Assembly: GCF_963678635.1 (NCBI RefSeq)
Contig: NC_087067.1
Location: forward strand, 16,317,018 to 16,381,017
DNA: 64,000 bases
DNA from: Symsagittifera roscoffensis
Taxonomy: Eukaryota > Xenacoelomorpha > Acoela > Convolutidae
Direction of reading: 5' to 3'
Part shown: positions 46,840-59,490 of the stretch, piece by piece
Layout of the letters: the number at the start of each line of letters is the position of its first letter
Numbering within the stretch: the stretch's first letter is position 1
The notes under the pieces: generated by a model
The model's input: the letters and a program-made list of their open reading frames with translations, nothing else
Database searches by the model: none
Told to the model about the DNA's origin: nothing
Position numbers and translations under genes: made by a program

Positions 46840-49800
46840 TTTATACTGAAAAAAGATAAGATGGAGAGCTTGCTCCTAGTATCAAGACTATGTTTGAATA
46901 AATGTCGAAGCGAAAAAATACCTTCATTTCAGACCATTTTGCTGTGCGTCTACATGAAAAAACGATCAGTATGGTTTTTAGTACCAAAGAGTTCTCGATA
47001 GCCGTTACCAGTGGGCTTGCTAAGGTTGATGATGGTAGCTGCAGCTGTTGAATTGAGAGCATTTTCTTGGAAGCCTTTCTGGTCGCACCAAGAAAAAATG
47101 AGTTGCGTTTTATTGGTAGCAACGTAGCGGGTACGTAAAATGAAACGGTAAAAAAGAAAGCTTCTGAGGTGTCGCCAATTATATGAATTTTATCATGTCA
47201 ACAGTTCGATCAAAATAAGTGCGATGGTTTGCAAGTGTACCTAGAACTGGCAACCTATTATGCCATTCAAAAAAACTTTGATTTAGTTCATCACGCAAAA
47301 GATCTTCCCATTGTTGGCGAGATATGCGTTATATATCTTTTTTACTGAACCGTGCACATAACAAAAAGTTCTATGAAATCAAAAACAGGGGGGAAAAGCT
47401 GTCGAATTTGCGTTGCGTAATTAAGTCTTGACCATTTGATTAGCTCCGAGACTTAGCATCAAAGTGTCATCCTTATGTCTCTATTTTAGATTTAAGACAA
47501 ATTTCAAGTTTTCAAGAGTAACAGCAATTTCATTAACCGGTTTGTTTTTCCTAGCATCAGGGTTCTTCATTCTTGCTACCGAAACTGGAGCTGTGCTGAC
47601 GCACTTAGTTGGTTTAAACCCTCCTGAATTTGAAAATTTACTAAGATCGGAACCCAACTGAAAAGCATCGTTGGAATCGTCTAATGAGTTCAAGCTGTCA
47701 ACAAAAAAATTCTCAAGGGCAGCGTTTGCGGCTACGGCGTACATTTAGCGAATATCGCAGGCGGATTGCTGAAGTGCGAAAATTGAATGTGCTAGAGAGT
47801 TTCGAACATCGAATGTGTGCCTTGTGTACTGAACATTACTTTCATGCCTTGTGGTGTCCTCCCGCCACAGTAAACGCTACGAATATTGACCGAATGACAC
47901 GACACAAGTTGCAGGAACATTCTTTTATGTCGAAGGAAACAGTATATTTTGATTGTCGGAACTGTAAAAGAACTTGTAGTAATTTCTGTTTGACTGACTC
48001 AATGATGTTCCATGAATTGTTGATGCACTCTTTAACGCGTCTTTTTTTCAGGCCTGTTCAGATATATCACTGGATGATGTGGTAAAAATCACTCTCAAGC
48101 AGTCAGATTATGTGGATCACACGGAGCAACAAGAACAATGTATCCTTTCTCGAGATCGTTTTCGACTATTGCACTATTTCAATTGATGTCTTCATGAAAT
48201 TTTTGTTCGAGTGCGCGACAGTGAAATTGTAATTGTTGAGTAGTTGCGTTTCGCTCTCACCCCAGAGCATACCTACAATCTTATGTTCTTTGTCGTGATG
48301 TTTTGGTGGCGCAAGTACTCAAAGCGCAAGTTTCTTCTCAGCGGATTGAGAATCGGCCATTTTGTACTTACCGTACGACTCAACTTCATACCATTTCTTG
48401 GTTTGAGGGACGAACAAATGATCATCAATTCAGCACTTAAATCTACCAGAAACAAGTCTTGAGGATGCTGGTAAATAACTATTTAGCATCAAATCTAACG
48501 GAAGTTGAACAGCAAAAAAAATGTAAAATTGATTTGTTTTCTTTACCTCCAATACACTCAAGTGGTTTAATCACATGAAAGCAGTCGTGCCCTAGTATCG
48601 CTTCCACCTTGGAGTATTTGCAGAAAACCCTAATTGATCAAGATGTTCAAGAAATGAGTCTAAATGTTGAGGCGCTGTGACGCTTACAACATATCTATCC
48701 ACGTTGATATCCCTTTTAACAAAAGGATTGACTTTGAAAAAGTAGTTTTCTGGAGGTGAGTTTAGCGTTAACCGACTTGCAGGGTGGTGATTATCTCTGG
48801 GAATCGACTATATTCACTGTCTTTTTTATCAGTGATCGGACAACGCAAAATAGCCACACTGTTTCCGTGACAGCCAAGAGTGACTACACGCGCTATCACA
48901 CCGAACTAGGCAATTACTTGACTGTAACTGATGGAACGCTTAATTTGAGAATTGGAAAGCGTCCTCTCATTTTTAGAGAAATTTTTACCTCAGAAGAAAT
49001 GCCAGTAGACTCTCGTAACATTGTTATTGGCTGGCATCGAGTCTCACTTGGTTTCTCCCTGTGTTTTTGTTCTTCTTTTGAAAGAAAAAAGCGTTCTGCG
49101 ACGTGCAACAGAACATTTGTAAGCTCTCACCTCACATCGTTCCTTGGTTCCTTTTCTAGCTCAAGCGCAACTTCGAAACGGAAGATCTAGTTGCAAGCGG
49201 GAAATCACAGTTTCTGCTTGGCTGCAAACTTGATTTTTTCTCTTAGAAACTTTTGCAATTTTAATTTCCGTGCTTGACAGAATACCAAAGTCACTTTCTG
49301 TAGCTGTAAGCTCGCGGACAATAGTTCTTTGGACGTTCACTTTGATGTCGGCATCGTCATCTTGAAGCCTGATTTTTGTTATATTAGCTTCGACTAACCG
49401 TATTCTGTTTTATGCTAATAACTCTTCCAGCTATAGTTGTTGTCTCTGTTGCACCCATTGATGTTTTTACTGCTTCAGACGATATTTGTTTTCTTTCTGT
49501 GTCCGATCTCATCTTGACAACGGATTTCAGCAACATTGACTTATCCCCTTTCTGACTCGAAGAAATAGAAGCCGTTTTGCGTCGACGATGTTCAAGCGGA
49601 CTATCACGAGCTGATTTAACATGGTAAAAATTGTCTGATTGTCTGTACTTCTTCCCACATTCTTCATTTGCTCTCATCGATCCGCAAGAAAGCTTTGTGC
49701 AGGATGTCAGGATGTCATCATGCCCGACTGTTATACCTGGGAGCAAGTTTTTGGTGACAAACGCTTCAGTGATAATCATTTTTAAGTGTTAAAGTTTCTT

Positions 49801-50440
49801 CGTTCATCGAGACATCAATTTAGAGACCTTCATGGCAATCTCATTTCAAATAGTTGATTTTATTTGGCCTTTTACAATCTTTAGTTGATTTTTTACGATA
49901 CTTTTCTCGATGACATCGAGTATGCAGTCAATAGACAAGCAGAGTTCTTTCTCTTCTTTGCTTCTTTCGTTAAGAAACAATTTACCTTCTCGGTACTGTG
50001 GTGTGTCACCTAAGGCTGGGAAGTAACGGTTTTGGTATTTGGTATTTTTAGTCAAGCGGAACCTAAAAATCAATTGGCGCAAAAAATAAAGTGCGCGTGA
50101 ATACACCCCTCAGCGATATTACCGAAATTAGGAAATCAGATCAACCCAATGTTTCGAATCAATAGGGAAGAAGGGTCCTGATACATAAATGTGGTGGGTT
50201 AGATCGGTGTTGCAACTTTATTATCAGCATGAAAACGAATGATTTGTTTCTATGCGGCTGTATTTTTCTCTCTCACTTTTTTAGAGAATTTTTTTGGCTT
50301 TTTTAAGAGATAATTAAAAGTTTAGATTTATTTAGGGTCCCAAAATTGATATCAATCCGTAGTGCCGACAAAAAAAAACTGTTTTAAACTTGTCCTGATA
50401 ATTGTTCAAAAATCTAGATCGAAACTACAAAGCAGAAAAG
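46840..50440 (-). mobile_element. BEL/Pao LTR retrotransposon remnant, copy 2 (RT plus RNase H)
   Basis: The minus strand reads LLWRED (47876-47856), YTRHTFDVRNSLAHSIFALQ, NFFVDSLNSLDDS (47714-) and GGFKPTKCVST, the BEL/Pao RT series with the YVDD-type box altered to FVDS. It is followed by RQQWEDLLRDELNQ (47320-) and an RNase H segment from ~47200 (IHIIGDTSEAFFFTVSFY) to 46841. Integrase is missing. It matches copy 1 in blocks: 47235-48465 with 42210-43320, 48470-49275 with 43330-44110, 49300-50170 with 45360-46200, and 50220-50415 with 46440-46640. Confidence 0.8.
47481..47980 (-). pseudogene. BEL/Pao reverse transcriptase core (copy 2)
   Basis: RNA-dependent DNA polymerase of the LTR element. 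One in-frame stop (after FALQQSACDIR) interrupts an otherwise open frame through the catalytic box. The second catalytic Asp of the YVDD-type box is replaced by Ser (FVDS), so the enzyme would be inactive even without the stop. The plus-strand 133-codon frame over this region, which has Cys/His pairs, is the antisense shadow. Confidence 0.8.
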
Positions 50441-50860
50441 AACTCTATAACTCTCTTTTAATTGAACAGGGCATCATTGATTAGCGATTTTTTCTACTCT
50501 GTAAAAGATATGTCATCATTGAAAAACGATGGGAGCTGTCGTGTACATTCTACCCCTATTTTGCTTAGTTTTCAATAAGTGGTTTTTAGAATTTCCCACC
50601 ATAGTTGACTTCTCGAATTTCAGGTCTCTGATATTTGCTCACATTATACCTTCTCTTGCAATCGTCTTCTTTTGGTTTTCTTTTTTACTGATGATGTTTA
50701 TTTCCTCGAAAACTCTTTAATCATTGATGTTTTTGTTTGATATTAGTTTTTCAACCATTTGTTTTTTTATTGGCTCCTGATTTTTGATGTTTGGTTCAAT
50801 TTTATTGCTCGCAAACCCTCATGAATGTTTCTGGCTTCAAACACATTCAGAACATTTTTT
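50440..50860. other. Spacer between BEL and LINE remnants
   Basis: T-rich. A 63-codon hydrophobic frame (50529-50720) is probably chance. No gene was recognised. Confidence 0.4.
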
Positions 50861-50869
50861 TTTGGATTG

Positions 50870-53230
50870 AATTGACTATTGACACAATTTTCAAGTGAGA
50901 TGGATGTCAAAACATTCAAGCTAACCTGGAAGCGGTTGAAAACAGGTAAGAAGCTAACAATACGAAATTTTGTGTTACACTACGATGGGATTACGGTTTA
51001 TACCACTTACGAGCCCGTCTCAGACACATCACGATACAGTTTAATTTATATTACAGATAAATGCGCAAAATCTGATAGACTACCAAAGAAGCTTCAATTC
51101 AACAAACGCTATACAAATGGACTCTTACAATGCAATATGTATCTGTGAAACATGGTTCAACGAAATTACTCTAAAATCTGAATGTTTTCTTTATGATTAT
51201 ATCATGATTCGCTGTGACCGAAAGCAAGTGATCTCGATCAATCCCCTCCGCGGGACGTTGATAGCTTTTAAAAATAGTTGTGAAAAAATCAAAATGTCAA
51301 CAGATAGCTGAATGATAAGCAAAACTAAATTGGCAATTGAGGAACTCTACCTATTCTCGTTTAATAACCCACCTCGAGACAGCGACTATCAATAAAAAAG
51401 CGAAAACTTCGAGAAAATAATGTGAATAATCCAAGCCGTAGCAATGCAGTAATATGCGCGGATTTAATTTTTCCCACAAATTGATGAGATATCTTCTAGA
51501 AACCAGATGCAAATGCGAGGCAAAAAACGCTACATTTCTTGCTTTATCAACATTGTAATGTATTCTCAGCTTGTGATGAAAATTTTGACAAAGTCTATGA
51601 TTGTGTTGATAATTGCTCTGTAACTTCTACCATTGAACTGTAAGGCCTGGAGGCCTACCAGCCAAAGATAAATTCTAGTCTCCTCTGGTGATTATAATGC
51701 TGTTTTTGGTCACACGCTGGAAAATAGCTTTAAGCTTAAGCGTTATAACACCATAGATGACATCTAGTTTGAGCTGCAGGAGTATCGCCACTCTATAATT
51801 GAAGTTCTTTCTATCAAAAATAACAAACTTTGACAATGATTCCCTCTGTGCAATAAACGCAGTACTTCACATCGAACGAAAATCTCAAAAACTCAGACGA
51901 GACCACTCGAACGACGTCCCACCAGCTAACCGAGAACTAAACTACTAAATCTTAAAGACCCAGTAAAAGAATGCGTTTTGTGAAGAGGAGAGGACATCTT
52001 ATAAGAATTCTGTTTTTGTCCTAACAATCAACGCGACATCTTCAAGCATTTGAAAAGCACAAACCGAACAGCAAGTTGTCCAGGGACATTTTGATTCAAT
52101 AAAAATACTGCGTCATTTTCCGAAGATAAAGTCAAACTTTTCAGCAAATTTTGTCTTTCAGTTTTTTCGCCCAAAGAAAGCTTCACTATAAGAGAAATTG
52201 TTAAAAAAGAAGCCGTTTTAATTATTTTTAAATAACTTCCACGTCTCATTTAATATAATCAAAATGTAACAGTCGTTCACTTATTTCACATTTGAGATCA
52301 TGAATGTTAGGCTCTATAACCATTGGCTCAAAGGCCAGAGACACTATATCTCGTGGTTTGTATTTCAATCCGTCAATTCGGAGCAAATTATCAGCTCAAC
52401 TAAAATGCGACTCAAGATTGTGTTACTACTTGAAGGCCACTATCAAAATAACCCCCTTTTTAGGAAAAAAAAAGAGCGCCCCAGTGGCCAGGTATATAGA
52501 TATCATAAAAACGCGAACGAATTAAGAATTAAGGTCGGGACCTTGTTTTTGAGTTTTTTTAGAAGTGTAGGTTGGATCTATTTGAAATGGATCGACCTAA
52601 AAACTCACCTGTTCTCAACATGATCACCTAAAACAATTGCTGATAATTGAGCTTGGTGTAACAAGACATGATAACTGACTCTGGAAATAACTCCAAATTT
52701 CAACTCAAAAACAAAACTATTGTAAATAACTAACTCAAAAAATATTTCGAAGGTTTAGAAAAAATGTTCTGGAACACAAGGTCATTTCACTTCACTGGGA
52801 AGGATCCCCAGCAAAGTCGCACTCTGGATCTTGATAATTTTTTTTGCATTTGCTGCCGCAGCCATTCACGATTTTCTCTGTCGTGAAACAGAAAACTCTA
52901 CTCTAGCAAAAGTATTCAGATACGTCAATTGCGATGAGCAATTGGTCTGGAGTGAATTCAACCGCAACTTTCCCGCTATTGTCATTTCGGCTGTTGTGTT
53001 CTTATTTTCTGATTTTTAGTTGTTTCGAGAAAATCAGACTTGACTGGATCGATTTGAAGTTTTGAAAATTCAAATCCAAAGTAAAGTTTCTTGCACTACG
53101 ACCGACTTCCAAAAAACTGGATGCGAATGACGTAACTAAAACAGGAGGCAAACACGGCCTGTCACCCAGATTCTTCCATCGGTCAAGAAGCCAAATGTGC
53201 CAAATTCTGAGCAAGTTCATCAAAAACGTG
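50870..53230 (+). pseudogene. LINE 5' half (AP endonuclease region), plus strand
   Basis: Reads YNAICICETWFNE (the LINE endonuclease ETWL motif with the catalytic Glu) at ~51120, then FLYDYIMIRCDRK and GTLIAFK, as in CR1/Jockey-type endonucleases. Several frameshifts follow through the linker, and the RT part begins near 53180 (FRKYPTKDQHGLIW). It leads directly into the tandem array. The C-terminal catalytic Asp/His of the endonuclease are not readable. Confidence 0.65.
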
Positions 53231-54886
53231 AAGCATTTGAGTCAATCCCATTGTCATAAAAAAACAGCCACAGTGGCTCCCGTTTACATGAAAGTCACCC
53301 TAAAAACGTTGAATACTTTTGGTCTATCTCACTATTTTGGATACACAGCAAAAAATTTGAGAAGTGCATTTATTTGCCTTGTACGAACACTTCAGAAAGT
53401 ACCCCACAAAAGATCAACACGGATTGATATGGAATCAAAACGTATTGAGTAATATACTTGACAATGACCCTGAATCAGACATAGCAGCCGATTATTCGAA
53501 AGCATTAGACAAAGTGCAACACAAAATCATAATCATAAAGTTGAGTCAGATAGGCGTTGGTGGATGATTTCTCCAAAATTTATTAGGCATTTTAACAACA
53601 AACTGAATCAATCTCAACAAGTTGGACCTTTAACGTTAGTTGAACGTGAAACAGCCAGCGGAGAACATCACGACTGACTTCTGGGTTCCTTGCTCTTCTG
53701 CATCTTCACAAATGATCTGCCCCACGTGCTCCAATTTAGCAATCCTTTCATCATTGCAGATGATCTGAATTTCCTCTCAATCAAAAATTCATACGCCGAT
53801 ACCTAATGCCACATGAACGAAATGAAAAATATGGTCAAACGAAATGGTTTTTGATAAACGATAGGAAAATGCGCACAGGTCAAGTTTCGATCCTGATCCG
53901 GAATCTCAAGCATACTTCTACTCAACGGTTTCACACTTGAACAGACATCAAGCATCAAAAATTTAGGAGTACACATAAAAGAAAACCTGAGCTGTAGTAC
54001 ACACATCAAGGAACGTCTCACAAAAGCGATTAAGTTTCTTTATTGTTTTCAAATAAACTTCGCCTACAATGCCAACGTCTTCGTAAAACTTCGCTTATAC
54101 AATCCAGTGTTACTGCCAATCTTCCGCTAAGGATTTCACTGACCGGCTCCACTGGGACATAAAAACAAGACTCGTTCTAGAAAAAAATAGTTAAATTGAC
54201 CTGTGGTAAATTCCAACATCAGTAAGACTAATAAGACCAGCTGCGCTTACTCAACCTCTATTCTCTCATTTTTTAGGTGTAATTAAACCATATTCTTCTC
54301 ACAATATTCTGTGTAGACACCAATGAACATTATATCAAATTTATCGTGTTTTGACGAGCAAAAAAACGACAAACGGAAAGTTTTCCGATAAAAAACAAGA
54401 ATCGAAAAGACAACAATTGATTTTCTTTTTCATTCAGCCAAAATTGCGAACCGAAGTGATGCACACGTAAATCATCGAAATTATAAAAGACTCGACGAGG
54501 ACTTTTAGCACTTATTTCCAAACACGCGAACAATTTTCAAGCAGCAATATGTGAGCAGGGCAGTATGCGGCTATAGTGCAAATTGTCGAAAAATTGTCCG
54601 TTTGTTTCGACAATATACCGTGCTATTCCCAATTTTACGCTATCGATTTCACTGACCGGCTTCACTGGGACAAGAAAGCAAGACGCGTTCTAGAAGAAAT
54701 CAGTTAAATTGACCTGTGACAAATTACAACATCAGCCAGGTTAATAAGACCAGCTGCGCTTAATCAATCTCTAGTCTCTCCCTTTTAGATGCAATTAAAT
54801 CATCATTCTCTAAATATTTTGTGTAGACGCAGATGAAAACGATATCAAAATTCCCTTCTTTTGTCGAGCTAGAATTTGAAGCGTTT
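53230..54886 (+). repeat. LINE-derived tandem unit 1 (~1.65 kb)
   Basis: Encodes, with stops, the 3' half of a LINE RT: YSKALDKVQHKI (AFDKVDH-type, ~53500), a FIIADDLNFL box (~53755; ADD retained) and LGVHIKENLSCSTHIKERL (~53960), followed by a C-terminal segment that is itself partly duplicated (54110-54330 resembles 54610-54850). The unit repeats at 54887 and 56534. Confidence 0.85.
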
Positions 54887-56533
54887 AAGTCATTCCCATT
54901 GTCACAAAAAAATACAGAACAGCCGCAGTGGCTCCCGTTAACATGAAAGTCACCCTAAAAACGTTCAATATTTTTGTCTATCTCACTATTTTGGATAATT
55001 AACAAAAAATTTGAGAAGTGCATTTTTTTTGCCTTGTACGAAAACTTCAGAAAGTACCTCAAGAAAGATCAACACGGATTCATATGGAATCGAAACGTAT
55101 TGAGTAACATACTTGACAACGACCCTGAATCGGCATAGTAGCCGATTATTCGAAAGCATTAGACAAAGTGCAACACAAAAACCTAATCATAAAGTTAAGT
55201 CAGATAGGCGTTGGTGGATGCCTTCTCCAAATTCTATTAGACTATTTCAACAAACTGAATCAGTCTGTACAAGTTGGACTTTTAACTTTAGTTGAACGTA
55301 AAACAGCCAGCCGAGAACCTCACGACTGACTTCTGGGTTCCTTGATCCTATGCATTTTCACAAATGATCCGCCCGACGTGCTCCAATTTAGCAATCCTTC
55401 CATCATTGCAGATGATCTGAAATTCCTCTCATTCAAAAATTCATACGCCGGTACACAATACCACGTGAACGAAATGAAAAATAAGGTCAAACGAAATGGT
55501 TTTTAATAAACAATAGGAAAATGCGCACAGGTCAAGTTTCAATCCTAATCCGGAAACTCAAACATACTTCTACTCAACGGTTTTACACTTGAACAGACAT
55601 CAAGCATCAAAGATTTGGGAGTATACGTAAAAGAAAACCTGAGCTGTAGTACACACATCAAGGAACGTCTCACAAAAGCGATTAAGTTTCTTTATTGTTT
55701 TCAAATAAACTTCGCCTACAATGCCAACGTCTTCGTAAAACTTGGCTTATACAATCCAGTGTTACTGCCAATTTTCCGCTAAGGATTTCACTGACCGGCT
55801 CCACTTAGACAAGAAAACAAGACTCGTTCTAGAAAAAAATAGTTAAATTGACCTGTGGTAAATTCCAACATCAGTAAGACTAATAAGACCAGCTGCGCTT
55901 ACTCAACCTCTATTCTCTCCCTTTTTAGATGTAATTAAACCATATTCTTCTCACAATATTCTGTGTAGACACCAATGAACATGATATCAAAATTATCGTG
56001 TTTTGACGAGCAAAAAAAAACGACAAACGGAAAGTTTTGCGTTAAAAAACAAGAATCGAAAAGACAAAAATTGTTTTTCTTTTTCATGCAGCCAAAATTG
56101 CGAACCAAAGTGATGCACACGTAAATCATCGAAATTATAAAAGAATCGACGAGGAATTTTAGCACTTATTTCCAAACACGCGAACAATTTTCAAGCAGCA
56201 ATATGTGAGCAGGGCAGTATGCGGCTATAGTGCAAATTGTCGAAACATTGTCAATTTGTTTCGACAATATTCCCTGCTATTCCCAATTTTACGCTATCGA
56301 TTTCACTGACCGGCTTCACTTGGACAAGAAACCAAGACGCGTTCTAGAAGAAATCAGTTAAATTGACCTGTGGTAAATTACAACATCAGCCAGGTTAATA
56401 AGACCAGCTGCGCTTAATCAATCTCTAATCTCTCCCTTTTAGATGCAATTAAATCATCATTCTCTAAATATTCTGTGTAGACGCCGATGAAAACGATATC
56501 AAAATTCCCTTCTTTTGTCGAGCTAGAATTTGA
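54887..56533 (+). repeat. LINE-derived tandem unit 2
   Basis: Over 90% like unit 1, with the same RT fragments and the same internal duplication (55760-55960 resembles 56270-56500). Length 1647 bp against 1657 for unit 1. It shares several differences with unit 3, for example CATTCCCATTGTCACAAAAA at its start, so units 2 and 3 are closest. Confidence 0.87.
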
Positions 56534-57760
56534 AGCGTTTAAGTCATTCCCATTGTCACAAAAAAAACAGAACAGCCGCAGTGGCTCCCGTTAACATGAA
56601 AGTCACCCTAAAAACGTTCAATATTTTTGTCTATCTCACTATTTTGGATAATTAACAAAAAATTTGAGAAGTGCATTTTTTTTTTGCCTTGTGCGAAAAC
56701 TTCAGAAAGTACCTCAAGAAAGATCAACACGGATTCATATGGAATCGAAACGTATTGAGTAACATACTTGACAACGACCCTGAATCGGCATAGTAGCCGA
56801 TTATTCGAAAGCATTAGACAAAGTGCAACACAAAAACCTAATCATAAAGTTAAGTCAGATAGGCGCTGGTGGATGCCTTCTCCAAATTCTATTAGACTAT
56901 TTCAACAAACTGAATCAGTCTGTACAAGTTGGACTTTTAACTTTAGTTGAACGTAAAACAGCCAGCCGAGAACCTCACGACTGACTTCTGGGTTCCTTGA
57001 TCTTCTGCATCTTCACAAATGATCTGCCCGACGTGCTCGAACTTAGCAAGCCTTCCATCATTGAAGATGATCTGAAATTCCTCTCATTCAAAAATTCATA
57101 CGCCGATACACAATACCACGTGAACGAAATGAAAAAAATGGTCAAACGAAATGGTTTTTAATAAGCGATAGGAAAATGCGCACAGGTCAAGTTTCAGTCC
57201 TAATCCGGAATCTCAAACATACTTCTACTCAACGGATTCACGCTTGAACAGACATCAAGCATCAAAGATTTGGGAGTACATGGGAAAAAAACCTGAGCTG
57301 GAGTACACACATCAAGGAACGTCTCACAAAAGTGATTAAGTTTCTCTATTGTTTTCAAACAAACTTCGTATAACTTTGTTTATGCAATCCAGCGTTACTG
57401 CCATTCTTACGCTATGGATTCCACTGGACCAGCTCCACTGGGACAAGAAAACAAGAAAACTTACTCAATCTCTAATCTCTCCCTTTTTAGATGCAATTAA
57501 CTCGTTTTCGTCTCTCAATATTCTGTGTAGATGCCGATGAACATGATATCAAAATTCCCTTCTTTTGCAGACCAAAAACGACAAACGGAAATTTTTGCGA
57601 TTAAAAACAAGAATCGAAAAGAAGAAAATTGATTTTCTTTTTTATTCAGCCAAAATTGCGTACCGAAGTGATGCACACGTAAATCATCGAAATTATAAAA
57701 GCCTCAACGAGGAATTTCAGCACTTATTTCCAAACACGCTAACAATTTTCAAGCAGGAAT
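56534..57760 (+). repeat. LINE-derived tandem unit 3 (truncated)
   Basis: Same start as unit 2. It carries a deletion of about 95 bp near 57370-57470 that removes part of the duplicated segment. A 109-codon open frame (57565-57894) covers the conserved AKIAYRSDAHVNHRNYKSL linker segment. It ends in the inverted repeat at 57762-57850. Confidence 0.82.
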
Positions 57761-57761
57761 T

Positions 57762-57850
57762 TGTGAGCAGAGCAGTATGCTGCTATAAGGCAAATTGTCG
57801 AAACATTGTACATCGACAATTTGCACTATTACAGCATACTGCCCTGCTCA
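57762..57850. repeat. Snap-back hairpin at the end of the tandem array
   Basis: The segment GTGAGCAGAGCAGTATGCTG ... AATTGTCGA is followed, after an ~11-nt loop, by its reverse complement ending CAGCATACTGCCCTGCTCAC. Arms are about 39 bp. The left arm belongs to the array unit; the right arm is an inverted copy of it. Confidence 0.85.
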
Positions 57851-58400
57851 CATTTTCTAAAAAAGCAGAAAAAGGTAAAATCATTCTCCAGTAATGCAAA
57901 AAGTCTTTTTTGCCAGTTGGGCGTTTTTACAAAAGTCAAATTAAGATTGTAATCCCAATAATTGTCAATTTTAGCAAAACTTCAAATTTTATATTTCAAG
58001 TTATTGAGAATTGTATCACAATCTAACGGAATTTTCTTTTAAAGATTATGAAATGTTTTTTTTTGGCAATTTACATTTCTTAAAAATGGTTGTTGCTTTT
58101 CTGGAAAGGAGGATTTTCTTGAAAATGATTTTTTCATCATGTAACCTCTTCCAAATACTCACTGATTTAAAAAAAAAAGAGTTTTCAATGTATTGCCTAA
58201 AAAATTGTTCAAAAAATACAGTTTTTTTGTTTTTTGTGTTCATAATTATGGGATTGTTTTCATAATAAATTTTTTCGTAAACTGGTAATAAGTTGTACTT
58301 ATTGTCCAGAAATGGCAAACTATTTTCCAGTCAAGAAACAAGGTTAATGGTAAAATATTGTGTTTTAATTTATGATCAGATGATGAATCGATGTTTGCAC
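57851..58400. other. AT-rich spacer
   Basis: Only poly-Phe/Lys chance frames (58011-58265 plus, 58046-58318 minus). Nothing recognised. Confidence 0.45.
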
Positions 58401-59151
58401 AATCGCACCAACACTTAATTGCCCATCCTCATTGTTTTTTAATGAGATCCACAAACTTGCTGATATTTTGTTTAAAAGATTGCAGGATAATGTTGGTGAC
58501 TAATAACGAGTTCATAAAAAGCAGTCTTGTTTTTGATAGGAAGAAGATTTTTGGTCGACTGCAGTGTTATGATCCCGCAGGCCATTTTTTTGAAGATTGA
58601 TTGTTCTTGAATTTTCACAAGTTGGTTAAACATTACTTCGAAATATTTCAATTTGAAATTTTCTTCAAAAATATTTTTTTGTCCAGTTCGATTGTGTTTT
58701 TATTTCATCTTTTCCAACATGTTTTCTTTTAAAAAAGATAAGCATTAATTTGGAGTAAATGTCTCCGAAAGTACTTTGAGTGAGTTTTTTTGCAATTTTT
58801 TGAAACTCTTTCTCTGCAGTTTCATTGTTTTAATCATAACAGAAAAGATTTGTGTCATCTGCATAATGAAATACTTTGCAGGAGTTTATCAGTTTCTTGT
58901 TAAGTTCATAGATGTACAGGTTGAAATTGAGAGTTCCTAATACAGGGATGTGAGGGACACCCTAGTGATGGATGATACAGTCCGATTCAAAGTTAGTTAA
59001 TATGGTTTTCTGACATCGGTCGATTATGAAAAATTTTACCATGTCTATAGCCTTTTCTAAAAGAAGGTTTTTTGAAGTTTTGTTTCAATTGGTTATCATC
59101 AAAAGAGTCAAATGACTTTGACAGAAATTTTAATGATCAAGCATCAAATGT

Positions 59152-59490
59152 AACATGAGGGTTTAACATGAGGACTAGAGCCAAATTGTATGTGAATTAT
59201 TGTAATTAACATTTGTAAATCCTGACGATGTGCATAGTTACGAAAACGTTTGAAATTTACTTTTTGTCAAAAATTTCTACAATTCATTTTTTTGTGGTCT
59301 ATTAGTGACTACGCGTAAGGAATTGTTTCTTAAGTACGTTCGAGATTATATCGACTAAATTGATATCGTTAATGTTACGATAATTTAAGTTTTAATTGCC
59401 TAAAGCTATTACATTAGAGTTAAATGATTGTGAATAGTCAATCGACTGTGCAAGTTCTTCAATGAATTAAGTTTTGCTTACTTCGCATGT
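59152..59490 (+). repeat. Hammerhead-bearing repeat, copy A (uninterrupted)
   Basis: Matches copy B (60484-60540 plus 63630-63906) at about 92-95%, from CAAATTGTATGTGAATTATT to TTGCTTACTTCGCATGT. It contains GTAAATCCTGACGATG and GCGAAAACGTTT-like blocks related to the PLE 5' motif. It is inserted in an older LINE RT. It may be a PLE terminal-repeat fragment or a ribozyme-bearing non-autonomous element. Confidence 0.8.
59215..59260 (+). ncRNA. Hammerhead-like core in copy A
   Basis: GTAAATC precedes CTGACGA. After a weak stem II come GAAA and palindromic AACGTT, then GAAATTTAC. GTAAA and TTTAC (plus C/G, T/A next to the core) can pair as stem I. Stem II has decayed to about two pairs, so activity is doubtful. 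Confidence 0.4.

Noticed and set aside
47684-48085. Plus-strand 133-codon ORF with Cys/His pairs resembling zinc fingers
   Set aside because: It lies antisense to the BEL/Pao RT (LWRED to FVDS). The Cys/His spacing is irregular and the equivalent frame is broken in copy 1.
48756-49190. 144-codon plus-strand ORF
   Set aside because: Antisense to the BEL gag/protease side. The parallel segment of copy 1 (43610-44040) has stops in this frame.
55113-56950. Identical 60-codon plus-strand ORFs at 55113 and 56768
   Set aside because: They are the same out-of-frame stretch in array units 2 and 3. The identity comes from the tandem repeat, not from a conserved protein.
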